Notes: generated by a model not told the origin, from the letters alone. A DNA stretch of 36,736 nucleotides from Intrasporangium chromatireducens Q5-1 (GCF_000576575.1 NZ_AWQS01000020.1:1-36736); one strand, 5' to 3'. Positions 16,073-23,158 are shown, counted from the first letter of the stretch. Program-made: numbers and translations.

Positions 16073-16469
16073 CCAAGGCGATCCTCTACCTGCGCAGCGC
16101 GACCGGGAGCCGGGAGCAGACAGACCGGCAGGAGGATACCTACCGCGAATACCTGCAAGAACGCGGCCTGTTCGATGCCGGTACGTTTACCGAATCGGGG
16201 CAGCCCCACGATCGGCTCACCGACCTCATCGACACGGCCACCAAAGCCGGGATAACTGAGGTGGTCGTCGCCGACCTCTCCCGTCTGGGAAGCCGACCGC
16301 AGGCATCGATGCGCAACCTCAACGCGCTCAAAGGCGCCGGCCTGACCCTCCACGCCGCCACCGGCACCCTCAGCGGCCCGTCCTGGAGGAGTGCATCGTA
16401 GCCACGATGTTCGAGTTCGCTGCCGCAGACGCCCGCCACTTTCTCGAGAAGCACGGCACCGGCAGCTGA
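16069..16469 (+). pseudogene. Serine-recombinase N-terminal domain, frameshifted, altered active site
   Basis: The product resembles the catalytic (resolvase) domain of serine recombinases: AILYLRSATGSREQTDRQED, then EVVVADLSRLGSRPQASMRN (helix E region) and LHAATGTLSGP. The canonical motif YxRVST reads YLRSAT here, so the catalytic Ser position is occupied by Ala with a Ser one residue earlier. After LSGP (about 16378-16381) the reading slips: the original frame stops at 16401, while the next frame continues sensibly as VLEECIVATMFEFAAADARH to TGA 16467-16469. One missing base explains both. Even restored (about 133 residues) it would lack a DNA-binding domain. Likely a remnant or a degenerate accessory protein. 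Confidence 0.65.
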
Positions 16470-16627
16470 GACCCGCCCAGGACAACAGTTCGCGCCTGCC
16501 ACCCACGCGGGGACATGCGCGAACTCATGTCTGCCGCTCAGACGGGCACCTTGCGGCGTCGCCCCGTGGTCGGATGGTCACCACCCCTCCTTGACCAGAG
16601 CACGGCGGTAATGTCGGTGCGGCGACG

Positions 16628-16633
16628 TAGAAT
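16628..16633 (+). promoter_or_regulatory. -10 box TAGAAT of the CBASS operon
   Basis: TAGAAT ends 6 nt before ATG 16640 with no Shine-Dalgarno sequence between, predicting a leaderless message. A TTGACC at 16591-16596 is too far upstream (31 nt) to be its -35 element. Confidence 0.55.
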
Positions 16634-16639
16634 AGTTAC

Positions 16640-17755
16640 ATGGGTGTAGTTCCTGCAAGTTCGACGGGAGCCGGAGAAGAGAACCTCTCTGGCATAGTCA
16701 GCACGCCCGCCCGACAGGACCATCCATCCACGACAACTGAGCCACCCACCCCATCCTTCGATCGCTTCCAGGTCCTCGCCCTCGATGGCGGAGGAGCCAA
16801 AGCACTGTTCACCGCTCACGTCCTCGCGCGGATGGAACAGGATCTCGGTGTCAGCATCAACGACTCGTTCGATCTGATTGCCGGGACATCGGCAGGCGGG
16901 ATCGTCGCGCTCGGGCTAGGCTCCGGTCTCACCCCGAGCGAGATCGTCGGGCACTACGAAGAACTCGTCAACGCAGTCTTCCCGGCCGCACGTCGGCGAC
17001 TCTGGCGGCGACCACGTCAACTCACTGCACCCATCTACGACGCCGACGCGCTGCGCGCCGCCCTAACGAAGGTGCTCGGCGACCGGCTGCTCGGGCACAG
17101 CGCGAAACGGCTAGTCATCCCGGCGTGGGACGTGCAACGCGGCTCCGTTCACGTATTCAAGACGCCACACCACACTCGGCTCACACGGGATTGGCGCATC
17201 CCGATGGTGGACATCGCGATGGCAACCTCGGCAGCACCCCTGTACTTCCCAGCCGCACGCGTCGATGGACACCGGCTCATCGACGGCGGCGTGTGGGCGA
17301 ATAACCCTTCAGTCGTCGCGATCGCCGAGGCCGTGAGCATGCTCGATGTGCCACTGGCCTCAATCAGGGTGCTCAACGTAGGCACCATCGACCAGCTCAC
17401 GAACCACCCCAAGCGCCTCGACCGCGGTGGGCTGCTCAACTGGGCGAAGCCAATCGCGCCCCTCATCCTCAACGCCGGAAGCCGAGGCGGGCAAGGCATC
17501 GCTGAACATCTGATCGGCAAAGATGCCTACACGAGATTCGACGCACGAGTCCCCGGCGACCTCTACGCACTCGACTCAGCAGACCCAAAAGACCTCGCCG
17601 GTCTCGCCGCGTCCGCGAGTCGCGAACTCAGCCCCATCTATACAGAGCGATTCACAGGTCATCGCGCAGCCGAGTACAAGCCGTTGATCGGAGACCGACA
17701 CCGCGGCGGTCCGACCAGCACGTCAACCACGGAGGTCCCCGATGAAGCTCACTGA
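16640..17755 (+). CDS. capV: CapV-like patatin phospholipase, CBASS effector
   Basis: A 371-residue patatin-like phospholipase. After a Ser/Thr/Pro-rich N-terminal stretch of about 40 residues come the oxyanion loop LDGGGAKALF (from residue 48), the nucleophile elbow GTSAGG (Ser84) and the catalytic Asp in LIDGGVWANNP (Asp215), completing the Ser-Asp dyad. Family enzymes hydrolyse membrane phospholipids. In CBASS the CapV effector is switched on by the cyclic nucleotide made by the next gene and kills the infected cell by degrading its inner membrane. The CD-NTase ATG lies 14 bp before this gene's stop, with GGAGG before it, so translation is coupled. The effector role is inferred from the operon and is well precedented. 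Confidence 0.9.
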   Translation: MGVVPASSTGAGEENLSGIVSTPARQDHPSTTTEPPTPSFDRFQVLALDGGGAKALFTAHVLARMEQDLGVSINDSFDLIAGTSAGGIVALGLGSGLTPSEIVGHYEELVNAVFPAARRRLWRRPRQLTAPIYDADALRAALTKVLGDRLLGHSAKRLVIPAWDVQRGSVHVFKTPHHTRLTRDWRIPMVDIAMATSAAPLYFPAARVDGHRLIDGGVWANNPSVVAIAEAVSMLDVPLASIRVLNVGTIDQLTNHPKRLDRGGLLNWAKPIAPLILNAGSRGGQGIAEHLIGKDAYTRFDARVPGDLYALDSADPKDLAGLAASASRELSPIYTERFTGHRAAEYKPLIGDRHRGGPTSTSTTEVPDEAH

Positions 17756-18737
17756 CTACTTCAACGTCCTACTCACGGACACCGTCAATCTTGGCCAGGT
17801 GAAGCTCGACTCGCTCGACTCACGCGTCGAGACGGTCTACAAGGCGTTGAAGGCCGACGAACAGATCGGACACCTCATCCTCGGCAAGACGCCCCAGGGA
17901 TCGTGGGCTCACAAGACCATCATCAACCCCGTCGGCGACAAAGAGTTCGACGCGGACTTCATGCTCGACATGAGCGAGAACCCAGACTGGGCCGACGATC
18001 CCAGGAAGTACATCGAAGAGGTCTACGCAGCTCTGCACCGCCACAGCACCTACCGGGACATGCCGCACTCACGCAAGTGCCGCTGCGTCCGACTCGTCTA
18101 CGCAAACTCCATGCACCTCGACATCGTGCCGCACCTCACCCTCGCCGACGGACGCGAAGTGATCGTCAACCGGGACAATAACGACTGGGAGCTGACCGAC
18201 CCCCAGGGCTTCACCGACTGGATGAGGAACAAGGACGCTCTCGCGAAGGGCAACCTCCGCAAAGTTATCCGCCTGATGAAGTACCTGCGTGACCACAAAA
18301 ACTCCTTCACCGGCACCCGGTCGATCCTCCTGACGACCATGCTCGGCGAGCAGGTCACCGAGCTACGCACGCTGCTTGACCCCAACTACTACGGCGACGT
18401 CCCGACCACCCTCCTGCATCTCGTGCAGGACCTCGACACCTGGCTTCAGGCGCGCCCGACGAAGCCGTCCATTCCGGACCCGTCTGGGTCCGGGGTCACG
18501 TTCGATCACCGGTGGGAGCAGTCCACCTATAGCTACTTCCGGGACCGTATCCACGTCCACGCCGCCGAAATTGAGGAAGCATACGAGGAGAAGAACAAGG
18601 AACGCAGCATCGAGCTGTGGCAGGGCATCTTCGGTGACGGCTTCAAGGCGCCGGCCACTTCGTCCAGCAGCGCGAAGTTCCCGGCGGCAGCCCCAGCCGC
18701 CGCTTCCACTGTGGGGCGTTCTGGCCGTGCGGGATGA
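17742..18737 (+). CDS. CD-NTase (cGAS/DncV-like nucleotidyltransferase) of CBASS
   Basis: A 331-residue SMODS-type nucleotidyltransferase that makes a cyclic oligonucleotide alarm signal after phage infection. The core shows KTPQGSWAHKTII (the GS motif at 53-54), the metal-binding EFDADFML (Asp70, Asp72) and the third acidic residue in HLDIVPHL (Asp127). A helical C-terminal half follows (RKVIRLMKYLRD). The end is a flexible Ser/Ala-rich tail finishing GRSGRAG. A terminal Gly on a disordered tail is what Cap2 conjugates to a target in type II CBASS, so the tail fits the neighbouring gene. The clade and the exact product cannot be assigned by eye. Start and stop overlap both neighbours. Confidence 0.9.
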   Translation: MKLTDYFNVLLTDTVNLGQVKLDSLDSRVETVYKALKADEQIGHLILGKTPQGSWAHKTIINPVGDKEFDADFMLDMSENPDWADDPRKYIEEVYAALHRHSTYRDMPHSRKCRCVRLVYANSMHLDIVPHLTLADGREVIVNRDNNDWELTDPQGFTDWMRNKDALAKGNLRKVIRLMKYLRDHKNSFTGTRSILLTTMLGEQVTELRTLLDPNYYGDVPTTLLHLVQDLDTWLQARPTKPSIPDPSGSGVTFDHRWEQSTYSYFRDRIHVHAAEIEEAYEEKNKERSIELWQGIFGDGFKAPATSSSSAKFPAAAPAAASTVGRSGRAG

Positions 18738-20494
18738 GCCGCCGCAACCGGGCCACGCTTTCGGCCTGGCAGGAGCAACTCGTTGGCGAGCTGAGGGCGC
18801 TCGCCAGGGAGCGTCCCAACGACGTGCGGATCGTTCAGCCACCCCAGCTCGACCCCGACGGCGACGCCAACCTCCGAATCCGGCTCCACACCGCCGACAT
18901 CTCGCACTGCCCCGGTGGACTCGAGCTTGGAGACAACGAGGAGTTCATCGTCAGGATTCGCCGCTCGCTATTCCACCCGCCGAGCGCCGAGGTCGACCAC
19001 ACCCGCTTCCTCGGCTTCCCGCACGTCCTCCAGGGACAGCGGCTCTGTATCTACCTCGACCCTTCCCGCGAATGGCACCCCTCTGACGGTATCGCCGGCT
19101 TCCTCAACCGACTGTGGGACTGGCTCACCGATGCCGCCGGCGGAGCCTTCGATCCCTCGACCGCGATGTACCACGCTGTCGGAGGAGTACTCCACCGCGC
19201 CGACGACACGCCCACAATCGTCGTCCGCGAGTCCGGGCCCCAGAAGCGGCATCAGATCGCTCGACTCATCCCTCGGTCACCGCGCCGCTATGACCTCACT
19301 TATGCGACCGACCACGACGGACACCGCACACCCGTCTACGTGCTCGCGAGCGACCTCCCCTTCGGCGCGACATCCACCTTCGCTCTGCTCCTCGCGCTCC
19401 TGGACGACCCGTATCTTGACAGCGTTGGGGGACGATCACCAGAAGTTTCTCCACAGTCGCCCGCGTTTCTCACGACACTCCTCTCCAGCGCTCTACGAAA
19501 CCCTGACGGCACCGAGCAGTACTTCGTACTTGCGGTACCTCACCCCGCAGGCGGGCCACACCATCTACTCGGCGGACGCCTCCCCGTGACTACCGCCGAC
19601 GCCCTCCGGCGCCTCGCCAAAAAATACGGCACCGCGGTCAACCTTGATCCCGCGATCATCAACGCCGACATCCCCATCGAATGGTGCAGCATGTCTGACG
19701 AACGACAAGAGATCACAACCCGACGCGACGAAAACCGCCCCGTCAACGGCTTCCAAGGAAAGAACGTTCACATCTGGGGCTGCGGTGGACTTGGATCATG
19801 GCTCGCTGAATTCGTCGCACGTGCCGGAGCAAGCACCATCACCGTCTGCGACCCCGGTACGATCACGGGCGGACTCCTCGTTCGACAGAACTACACCGAG
19901 GCCGACATCGGACAGACAAAGGCCGACGCCCTCGCCGCACGCCTCAGGGCGATCCGCGATGACCTGACCGTGACTGTCGCAGAAGGAAACGTTCCCGACC
20001 CAGCCGTCTCCCTCGCGGCGGACCTCATTATCGATGCAACCGTCAGTCACAGCGTCACCGCCTACCTCGACACCCTCGCCGTCGAAGACCGCAAAGCGCT
20101 CATCGCCCAGGTCGCCACCGACGCTAGGACGGGAACACTCGGCATTGCCCACATCTGCGTGCCCGGCGTTGCCTGCACGCCGTCTGAACTTGACGATCAA
20201 GTAGGTCGCTCGGTGCTCGCCGATGGAGAGCTGGAGCTGTACCACCCGCTCTGGGAGGAGACAGCCATAGGCGACGAGCTAATCCCCACCAGAGGATGTT
20301 CGGTCCCCACATTCCACGGCTCGGCCGCAGACCTAGCAGCCGTCGCCGCGACACTCGTCAACATGATCGGTCTGCACCTCCAGCAGGCAGAGCCGTCTGC
20401 CTCGGGTACCCACCTCATCTCTCTGCCACACGCACCAGCAGGCCCTCGGCATCACTTTCTTCCCGTACCGTCAGACACTCGCCCGCTGAGATAG
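18734..20494 (+). CDS. cap2: Cap2: E2-E1 ubiquitin-transfer-like protein of type II CBASS
   Basis: The 586-residue protein joins an E2-like domain (about 1-150), a linker domain (about 160-320) and an E1/ThiF domain (about 340-560). The putative E2 catalytic Cys105 lies in GQRLCIYLDPSREWHPSDGI. The E1 part has the ATP-binding GCGGLGSW (349-356), the adenylation segment LLVRQNYTEADIGQTKA, and Cys522 in TRGCSVPTFHGSAADL as the likely thioester cysteine. Cap2 activates the C-terminus of its CD-NTase and ligates it to a cellular target, priming it for activity. Its ATG overlaps the CD-NTase stop (ATGA). No Cap3 JAB-family isopeptidase follows; the next gene is on the other strand. Confidence 0.9.
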   Translation: MSRRNRATLSAWQEQLVGELRALARERPNDVRIVQPPQLDPDGDANLRIRLHTADISHCPGGLELGDNEEFIVRIRRSLFHPPSAEVDHTRFLGFPHVLQGQRLCIYLDPSREWHPSDGIAGFLNRLWDWLTDAAGGAFDPSTAMYHAVGGVLHRADDTPTIVVRESGPQKRHQIARLIPRSPRRYDLTYATDHDGHRTPVYVLASDLPFGATSTFALLLALLDDPYLDSVGGRSPEVSPQSPAFLTTLLSSALRNPDGTEQYFVLAVPHPAGGPHHLLGGRLPVTTADALRRLAKKYGTAVNLDPAIINADIPIEWCSMSDERQEITTRRDENRPVNGFQGKNVHIWGCGGLGSWLAEFVARAGASTITVCDPGTITGGLLVRQNYTEADIGQTKADALAARLRAIRDDLTVTVAEGNVPDPAVSLAADLIIDATVSHSVTAYLDTLAVEDRKALIAQVATDARTGTLGIAHICVPGVACTPSELDDQVGRSVLADGELELYHPLWEETAIGDELIPTRGCSVPTFHGSAADLAAVAATLVNMIGLHLQQAEPSASGTHLISLPHAPAGPRHHFLPVPSDTRPLR

Positions 20495-20502
20495 CCGCCC
20501 CG

Positions 20503-20883
20503 TCAGTTCGAGCTTGTGTGTACAGGGGAGACCAGGGCCGGAACGGACTTTTCGACGCCTTCGCTTCCCTGTCCGCGTCGACCGCTAGGCCGAATCTTGA
20601 CTCCCAGCGTCACAAGCGCCCGCCGCACCGCCTGCTGACTGACCCCGAACCGCAGTCCGACATCCAGCAGCGTGGCACCATCCTCGTAGAGCCGCGCGGC
20701 CTCAGCGCGATCCTCCTCGGCCAGCCCCTTTCCGCGAATCGGTACGGACCGACGCACCAGGTGAGCGGCCGCCGTGCGCTTGTGAATCCCGAACCGCTCG
20801 GCCAGCCTCACCAGCGTCCAGCCCTGCCGGTACAGCGCGACCAGCTCATCAACCTGCTCCGGCTTCAAGAAGGTTTGAGCCAT
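20503..20883 (-). CDS. Helix-turn-helix protein, recombinase C-terminus-like
   Basis: A 126-residue product with two helix-turn-helix repeats: LVALYRQGWTLVRLAERFGI with HKRTAAAHLVRR, and AARLYEDGATLLDVGLRFGV with SQQAVRRALVTLG. Such tandem HTH modules occur at the C-terminus of actinobacterial serine recombinases and as free DNA-binding proteins in their islands. I start it at ATG 20883 (MAQTFLKPEQ). The frame stays open upstream to about 21135 and contains RGSYRKSKRPVEPPVVDARG, faintly reminiscent of the recombinase linker, so a longer decayed gene is possible. It converges on cap2, 8 nt apart, and marks the right edge of the accessory region. Function beyond DNA binding is unknown. Confidence 0.6.
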   Translation of the reverse strand: MAQTFLKPEQVDELVALYRQGWTLVRLAERFGIHKRTAAAHLVRRSVPIRGKGLAEEDRAEAARLYEDGATLLDVGLRFGVSQQAVRRALVTLGVKIRPSGRRGQGSEGVEKSVPALVSPVHTSSN

Positions 20884-21077
20884 CCCAACTGAGCGAACCA
20901 GCCGGCCCCGTGCATCCACCACCGGAGGCTCGACTGGTCGCTTAGACTTCCTGTAAGAGCCTCGGGACCAGCGAGAAGCCACGGTCTTCAAGGCCGGGCC
21001 AATGTTCTCAAACTCCCTACGGAGGCCCACTTCTTGGAAACCCCTCTGCGGCGTCCGGTCGTCGCGCCACGGCGCGG

Positions 21078-21083
21078 TAGGGT
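21078..21083 (+). promoter_or_regulatory. -10 box TAGGGT before the fluoride riboswitch
   Basis: TAGGGT sits 6-8 nt before the 5' edge of the riboswitch fold, so the RNA would begin at its first paired bases. No clear -35 box. Confidence 0.4.
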
Positions 21084-21088
21084 GTCGC

Positions 21089-21155
21089 CACGGCGATGGA
21101 TCCCGCCGGGACGCCACGCGCGCCCGAACCGCCACCCGGCTGATGGTTCCTGTTC
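21089..21155 (+). promoter_or_regulatory. Fluoride riboswitch (crcB motif)
   Basis: The region keeps the diagnostic blocks of the fluoride aptamer in order: CGGCGATGG, then CCCGCCGGG, then AACCGCC, then GGCTGATGGTTCCTG. GGCG can pair with CGCC to form the pseudoknot, GCC with GGC closes the second stem, and GGATCC with GGTTCC gives the outer stem with one U-U mismatch, as in characterised crcB aptamers. The stretch between the second and third blocks is longer and GC-rich. The downstream genes include two CrcB fluoride channels, which confirms the call. Fluoride binding should turn on expression of the three-gene operon, probably through the hairpin at 21160-21175. Confidence 0.88.
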
Positions 21156-21159
21156 ATCA

Positions 21160-21175
21160 GCGGCCCCCGGGCCGC
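21160..21175 (+). terminator. GC hairpin in the riboswitch expression platform
   Basis: GCGGCC and GGCCGC flank a four-base loop just 3' of the aptamer. No T-run follows, so it is a candidate expression-platform hairpin rather than a proven terminator; it could equally affect translation 50 nt downstream. Confidence 0.35.
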
Positions 21176-21226
21176 CACTGGTGGGCAGGCAGTCGCGCCC
21201 ATCAACGACTGTCTGGAGAGTCACCG

Positions 21227-21769
21227 ATGGGCGAGAGAGTCCCGCCACAGCCGCACCCCTCGCGCCTCACCGAGTTCACCGGACACCCGCTCGTGGTCGC
21301 GGTCCTGCCGGACCAGCCGGCCATCGTCGCGCTCACGGCGGTCAACCTCGCTCGGGCGACCGGCGCTCCCGCGCTCTACTTCGCCCACGTCGACCAGTCC
21401 CGCTACCCCGACGAGGAGTTTCCCGACGGCACCGTGCGCCACCTGTCCATCGACCCCGACCTCGACGATGACAGCTGGCGGGACCGGCAGACCGAGCTGA
21501 CGGCCCTGGTCTCCGACTGGATGCAGGGACAAGAGATCCCATGGCACTTCCGCTATCTGGCCGGCCGGGTCGACCGGGCGCTGACGCACCTGGCTCGGGC
21601 GGTCGACGCCGCCGCCTTCGTCGTCGGCGCCCATGTCCGCAGACACCATCGCCTGGCCGACTACATCAACGGCTCGACCGCCATGCACCTCTCGCACCGG
21701 CAACACCGACCGGTGCTCGTGGTGCCCCTGGAGGTCGTCGACTGGGACGGCCGGGCGCCGTGGGAGTGA
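21227..21769 (+). CDS. Universal stress protein (UspA-like) in the fluoride operon
   Basis: A 180-residue single-domain UspA-fold protein. After a Pro-rich lead come the strand PLVVAVLPDQPAIVALTAVN, the second strand ALYFAHVDQSRYPD, and the helix-strand HLARAVDAAAFVVGAHVRR. The end reads MHLSHRQHRPVLVVPLEVVD, the HxxRPVLVVP signature of the family's last strand. The ATP-binding GxxGxxxxxxxGS loop is replaced by AHVRRHHRLADYINGSTA, so nucleotide binding is uncertain. ATG 21227 follows GGAGAG. The stop overlaps the next gene (TGATG), putting it under the fluoride riboswitch. Usp proteins in such operons are seen but their contribution to fluoride tolerance is unknown. Confidence 0.8.
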   Translation: MGERVPPQPHPSRLTEFTGHPLVVAVLPDQPAIVALTAVNLARATGAPALYFAHVDQSRYPDEEFPDGTVRHLSIDPDLDDDSWRDRQTELTALVSDWMQGQEIPWHFRYLAGRVDRALTHLARAVDAAAFVVGAHVRRHHRLADYINGSTAMHLSHRQHRPVLVVPLEVVDWDGRAPWE

Positions 21770-22254
21770 TGGACGGACCCAACATCGACCCGGACCGGGT
21801 CGGAGCACGGTCGCCACGCTCATCGGTGCTGCACCGGCGCCCCGCGGTGCTGGGCGTCATCTTCATCGGCGGCGCCCTCGGCACCTGGACGCGCGCCGTC
21901 CTGGCGGACGCCGTTCCCACTCGAGCAGGCGGCGTGCCGTGGACGACCCTGGGCATCAACGTGGCCGGGGCGCTGCTCCTCGGCCTGTTGCTGGAGGCGC
22001 TGACACGCACCGGGCCGGACGCAGGGTGGCGGCGCAGCGTCCGACTCGGCGTGGGCACCGGGCTCCTCGGCGGCTTCACCACGTACAGCACCTTCGCCGT
22101 CGAGACGGTCGAACGGCTGACACCGGGCAGCCTCTTTGTCGGACTTGCCTATCCGCTCATCAGTGTGGTGCTCGGTGTGATCGCCGCGGCCGTCGGCCAT
22201 CGGATCGCGCACCGCCTGCGCCGACGCGGCCGAGGCGCGGAGGAGAACGCATGA
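21769..22254 (+). CDS. crcB: CrcB/Fluc fluoride channel subunit, first copy
   Basis: Fluc proteins are four-helix dimeric channels that expel fluoride. This 161-residue copy has an N-terminal extension of about 25 residues, then VIFIGGALGTWTRAVL (helix 1 start), the conserved Asn in GINVAGALLLGLLLEALT (helix 2), LGGFTTYSTFAVE (helix 3 break with the phenyl-box and Na+ site TYST) and a final helix LISVVLGVIAAAVGH. The ATG overlaps the USP stop; a GTG one codon earlier is possible. Two adjacent crcB genes are typical of Gram-positives, where the two subunits may pair as a heterodimer. Control is by the riboswitch at 21089. Confidence 0.92.
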   Translation: MDGPNIDPDRVGARSPRSSVLHRRPAVLGVIFIGGALGTWTRAVLADAVPTRAGGVPWTTLGINVAGALLLGLLLEALTRTGPDAGWRRSVRLGVGTGLLGGFTTYSTFAVETVERLTPGSLFVGLAYPLISVVLGVIAAAVGHRIAHRLRRRGRGAEENA

Positions 22255-22631
22255 CGACCCTGCTCCTCGCACTCGCCGGTGGCGCAGGCGCCGCCACTCG
22301 GTTCCTCACCGACGCGGTCGTCGCCCGGCACAACCCGTTCCGGGTGCCGCTCGGCACCGTCGTGATCAACGTGATCGGCTCTTTCCTGCTCGGCCTGCTC
22401 ACCGGCCTGTTCGCCCTCTCGTCACCGGACACGACAGGTGGCGCGCTCAAGGCCGTGATCGGCACCGGCTTCTGCGGTGGCTACACGACCTTCAGCACCG
22501 CCATGGTCGAAGCGGCTCGACTGTGGAGCGCAGAAGGCCCGGGCACCGGGGTCCGTTATGCGACAGTCACTTTGGCCGGGAGTGTGACAGCGGCTGCGGT
22601 CGGCTTGACCATCGGTCGGCTTCTCTCATGA
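22251..22631 (+). CDS. crcB: CrcB/Fluc fluoride channel subunit, second copy
   Basis: A 126-residue Fluc subunit, the usual minimal length. It shows ALAGGAGAATRFLTDAVV, GTVVINVIGSFLLGLLTGLF with the pore Asn, GTGFCGGYTTFSTAMVEAARL containing the conserved TTFST stretch, and a last helix ATVTLAGSVTAAAVGLTIG. Its ATG overlaps the first copy's stop (ATGA), so both are made together in fixed ratio, as expected for a hetero-oligomer. It is the last gene of the fluoride operon; a GC hairpin follows 26 bp downstream. Confidence 0.93.
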   Translation: MTTLLLALAGGAGAATRFLTDAVVARHNPFRVPLGTVVINVIGSFLLGLLTGLFALSSPDTTGGALKAVIGTGFCGGYTTFSTAMVEAARLWSAEGPGTGVRYATVTLAGSVTAAAVGLTIGRLLS

Positions 22632-22656
22632 GGACAGGTCACGCATGACGAGGAGT

Positions 22657-22670
22657 GCCCCTCAGGGGGC
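22657..22670. terminator. Possible bidirectional terminator hairpin
   Basis: GCCCC and GGGGC arms enclose a short loop between the convergent ends of the second crcB and the SRPBCC remnant. No T-run is present, so support is only structural. Confidence 0.3.
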
Positions 22671-22835
22671 GCCCACGATGCCGCGGGCAAGGCTCTCGAA
22701 CCGCGCGAAGTAGAGGGGCCAGCCGCCCTCACCGTCGAGCGCGGTGCGCAGGGACTCCCACCCACTCCCGTGCCGGTCGAGGTGACGGTGCACCAGGGTG
22801 ACCCGGGTGCGCCGCTCGTCCTCGGCAGGCGCCAT
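22662..22835 (-). pseudogene. SRPBCC/AHSA1 domain remnant (57 residues)
   Basis: The minus strand encodes the last part of an activator-of-Hsp90-ATPase-like (SRPBCC) protein: TRVTLVHRHLDRHGSGWESL, LDGEGGWPLYFARFESLA and a short tail. In full proteins of about 140-160 residues this is the final strand and the long C-terminal helix that closes the hydrophobic cavity. Here the ATG at 22835 begins right at that point, and the N-terminal two thirds are absent. The DNA upstream is instead the operator and promoter of the CsoR-like gene. It is a truncated relic and is unlikely to fold alone. Confidence 0.6.
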
Positions 22836-22852
22836 ACCCTGCCCGGTATGAT
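22833..22852 (+). promoter_or_regulatory. Operator and -10 box of the CsoR/CstR-like gene
   Basis: CATACC and GGTATG form a perfect inverted repeat around six bases, matching the ATACCC-N4-GGGTAT pattern bound by CsoR/CstR-type repressors. TATGAT (22847-22852) overlaps the right arm and serves as the -10 element. A GGAAGG ribosome site follows before ATG 22883. Autorepression is the expected outcome. Confidence 0.55.
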
Positions 22853-22882
22853 GGGAGCGAACGCAGACGGAAGGATCGGCAC

Positions 22883-23143
22883 ATGCAGCTCGAGCAGGAG
22901 GGCCTCGGCCCCGTCATCAACCGCATCAAGCGCGCGCAGGGCCAGCTCGGCGGCGTGCTCCGCCTGCTCGAGGAGGGCCGCGACTGCGAGGACGTCGTGA
23001 CGCAGCTCGCCGCCGTGTCCAAGGCGCTCGACCGCGCCGGCTTCGCCATCGTCGCACGCGGGCTCCAGCAGTGCCTCACGGCTGAGGAGCCGCAGGAGAT
23101 GGACGTCAAGAAGATGGAGAAGCTCTTCCTCTCGCTCGCCTGA
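22883..23143 (+). CDS. CsoR/CstR/FrmR-family repressor lacking the copper-ligand His
   Basis: An 86-residue all-helical tetrameric repressor of the DUF156 family: INRIKRAQGQLGGVLRLLEE (DNA-contacting helix 1), GRDCEDVVTQLAAVSKAL and FAIVARGLQQCL. CsoR binds Cu(I) with Cys-x-His-Cys ligands. Both cysteines are here, but the residue four before the second Cys is Gly instead of His. Loss of that His is characteristic of CstR, which senses persulfides through its two cysteines, and rules out standard copper binding. Regulated genes are not obvious beyond itself; DUF72 downstream appears to have its own promoter. A link to the sulfur operon 15 kb away is possible but unproven. Confidence 0.82.
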   Translation: MQLEQEGLGPVINRIKRAQGQLGGVLRLLEEGRDCEDVVTQLAAVSKALDRAGFAIVARGLQQCLTAEEPQEMDVKKMEKLFLSLA

Positions 23144-23158
23144 CCGGCCCCCGCGCCC

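Noticed and set aside
16591-16596. TTGACC as -35 box for the CBASS promoter
   Set aside because: The 31-bp gap to TAGAAT is far beyond the normal 16-19 bp.
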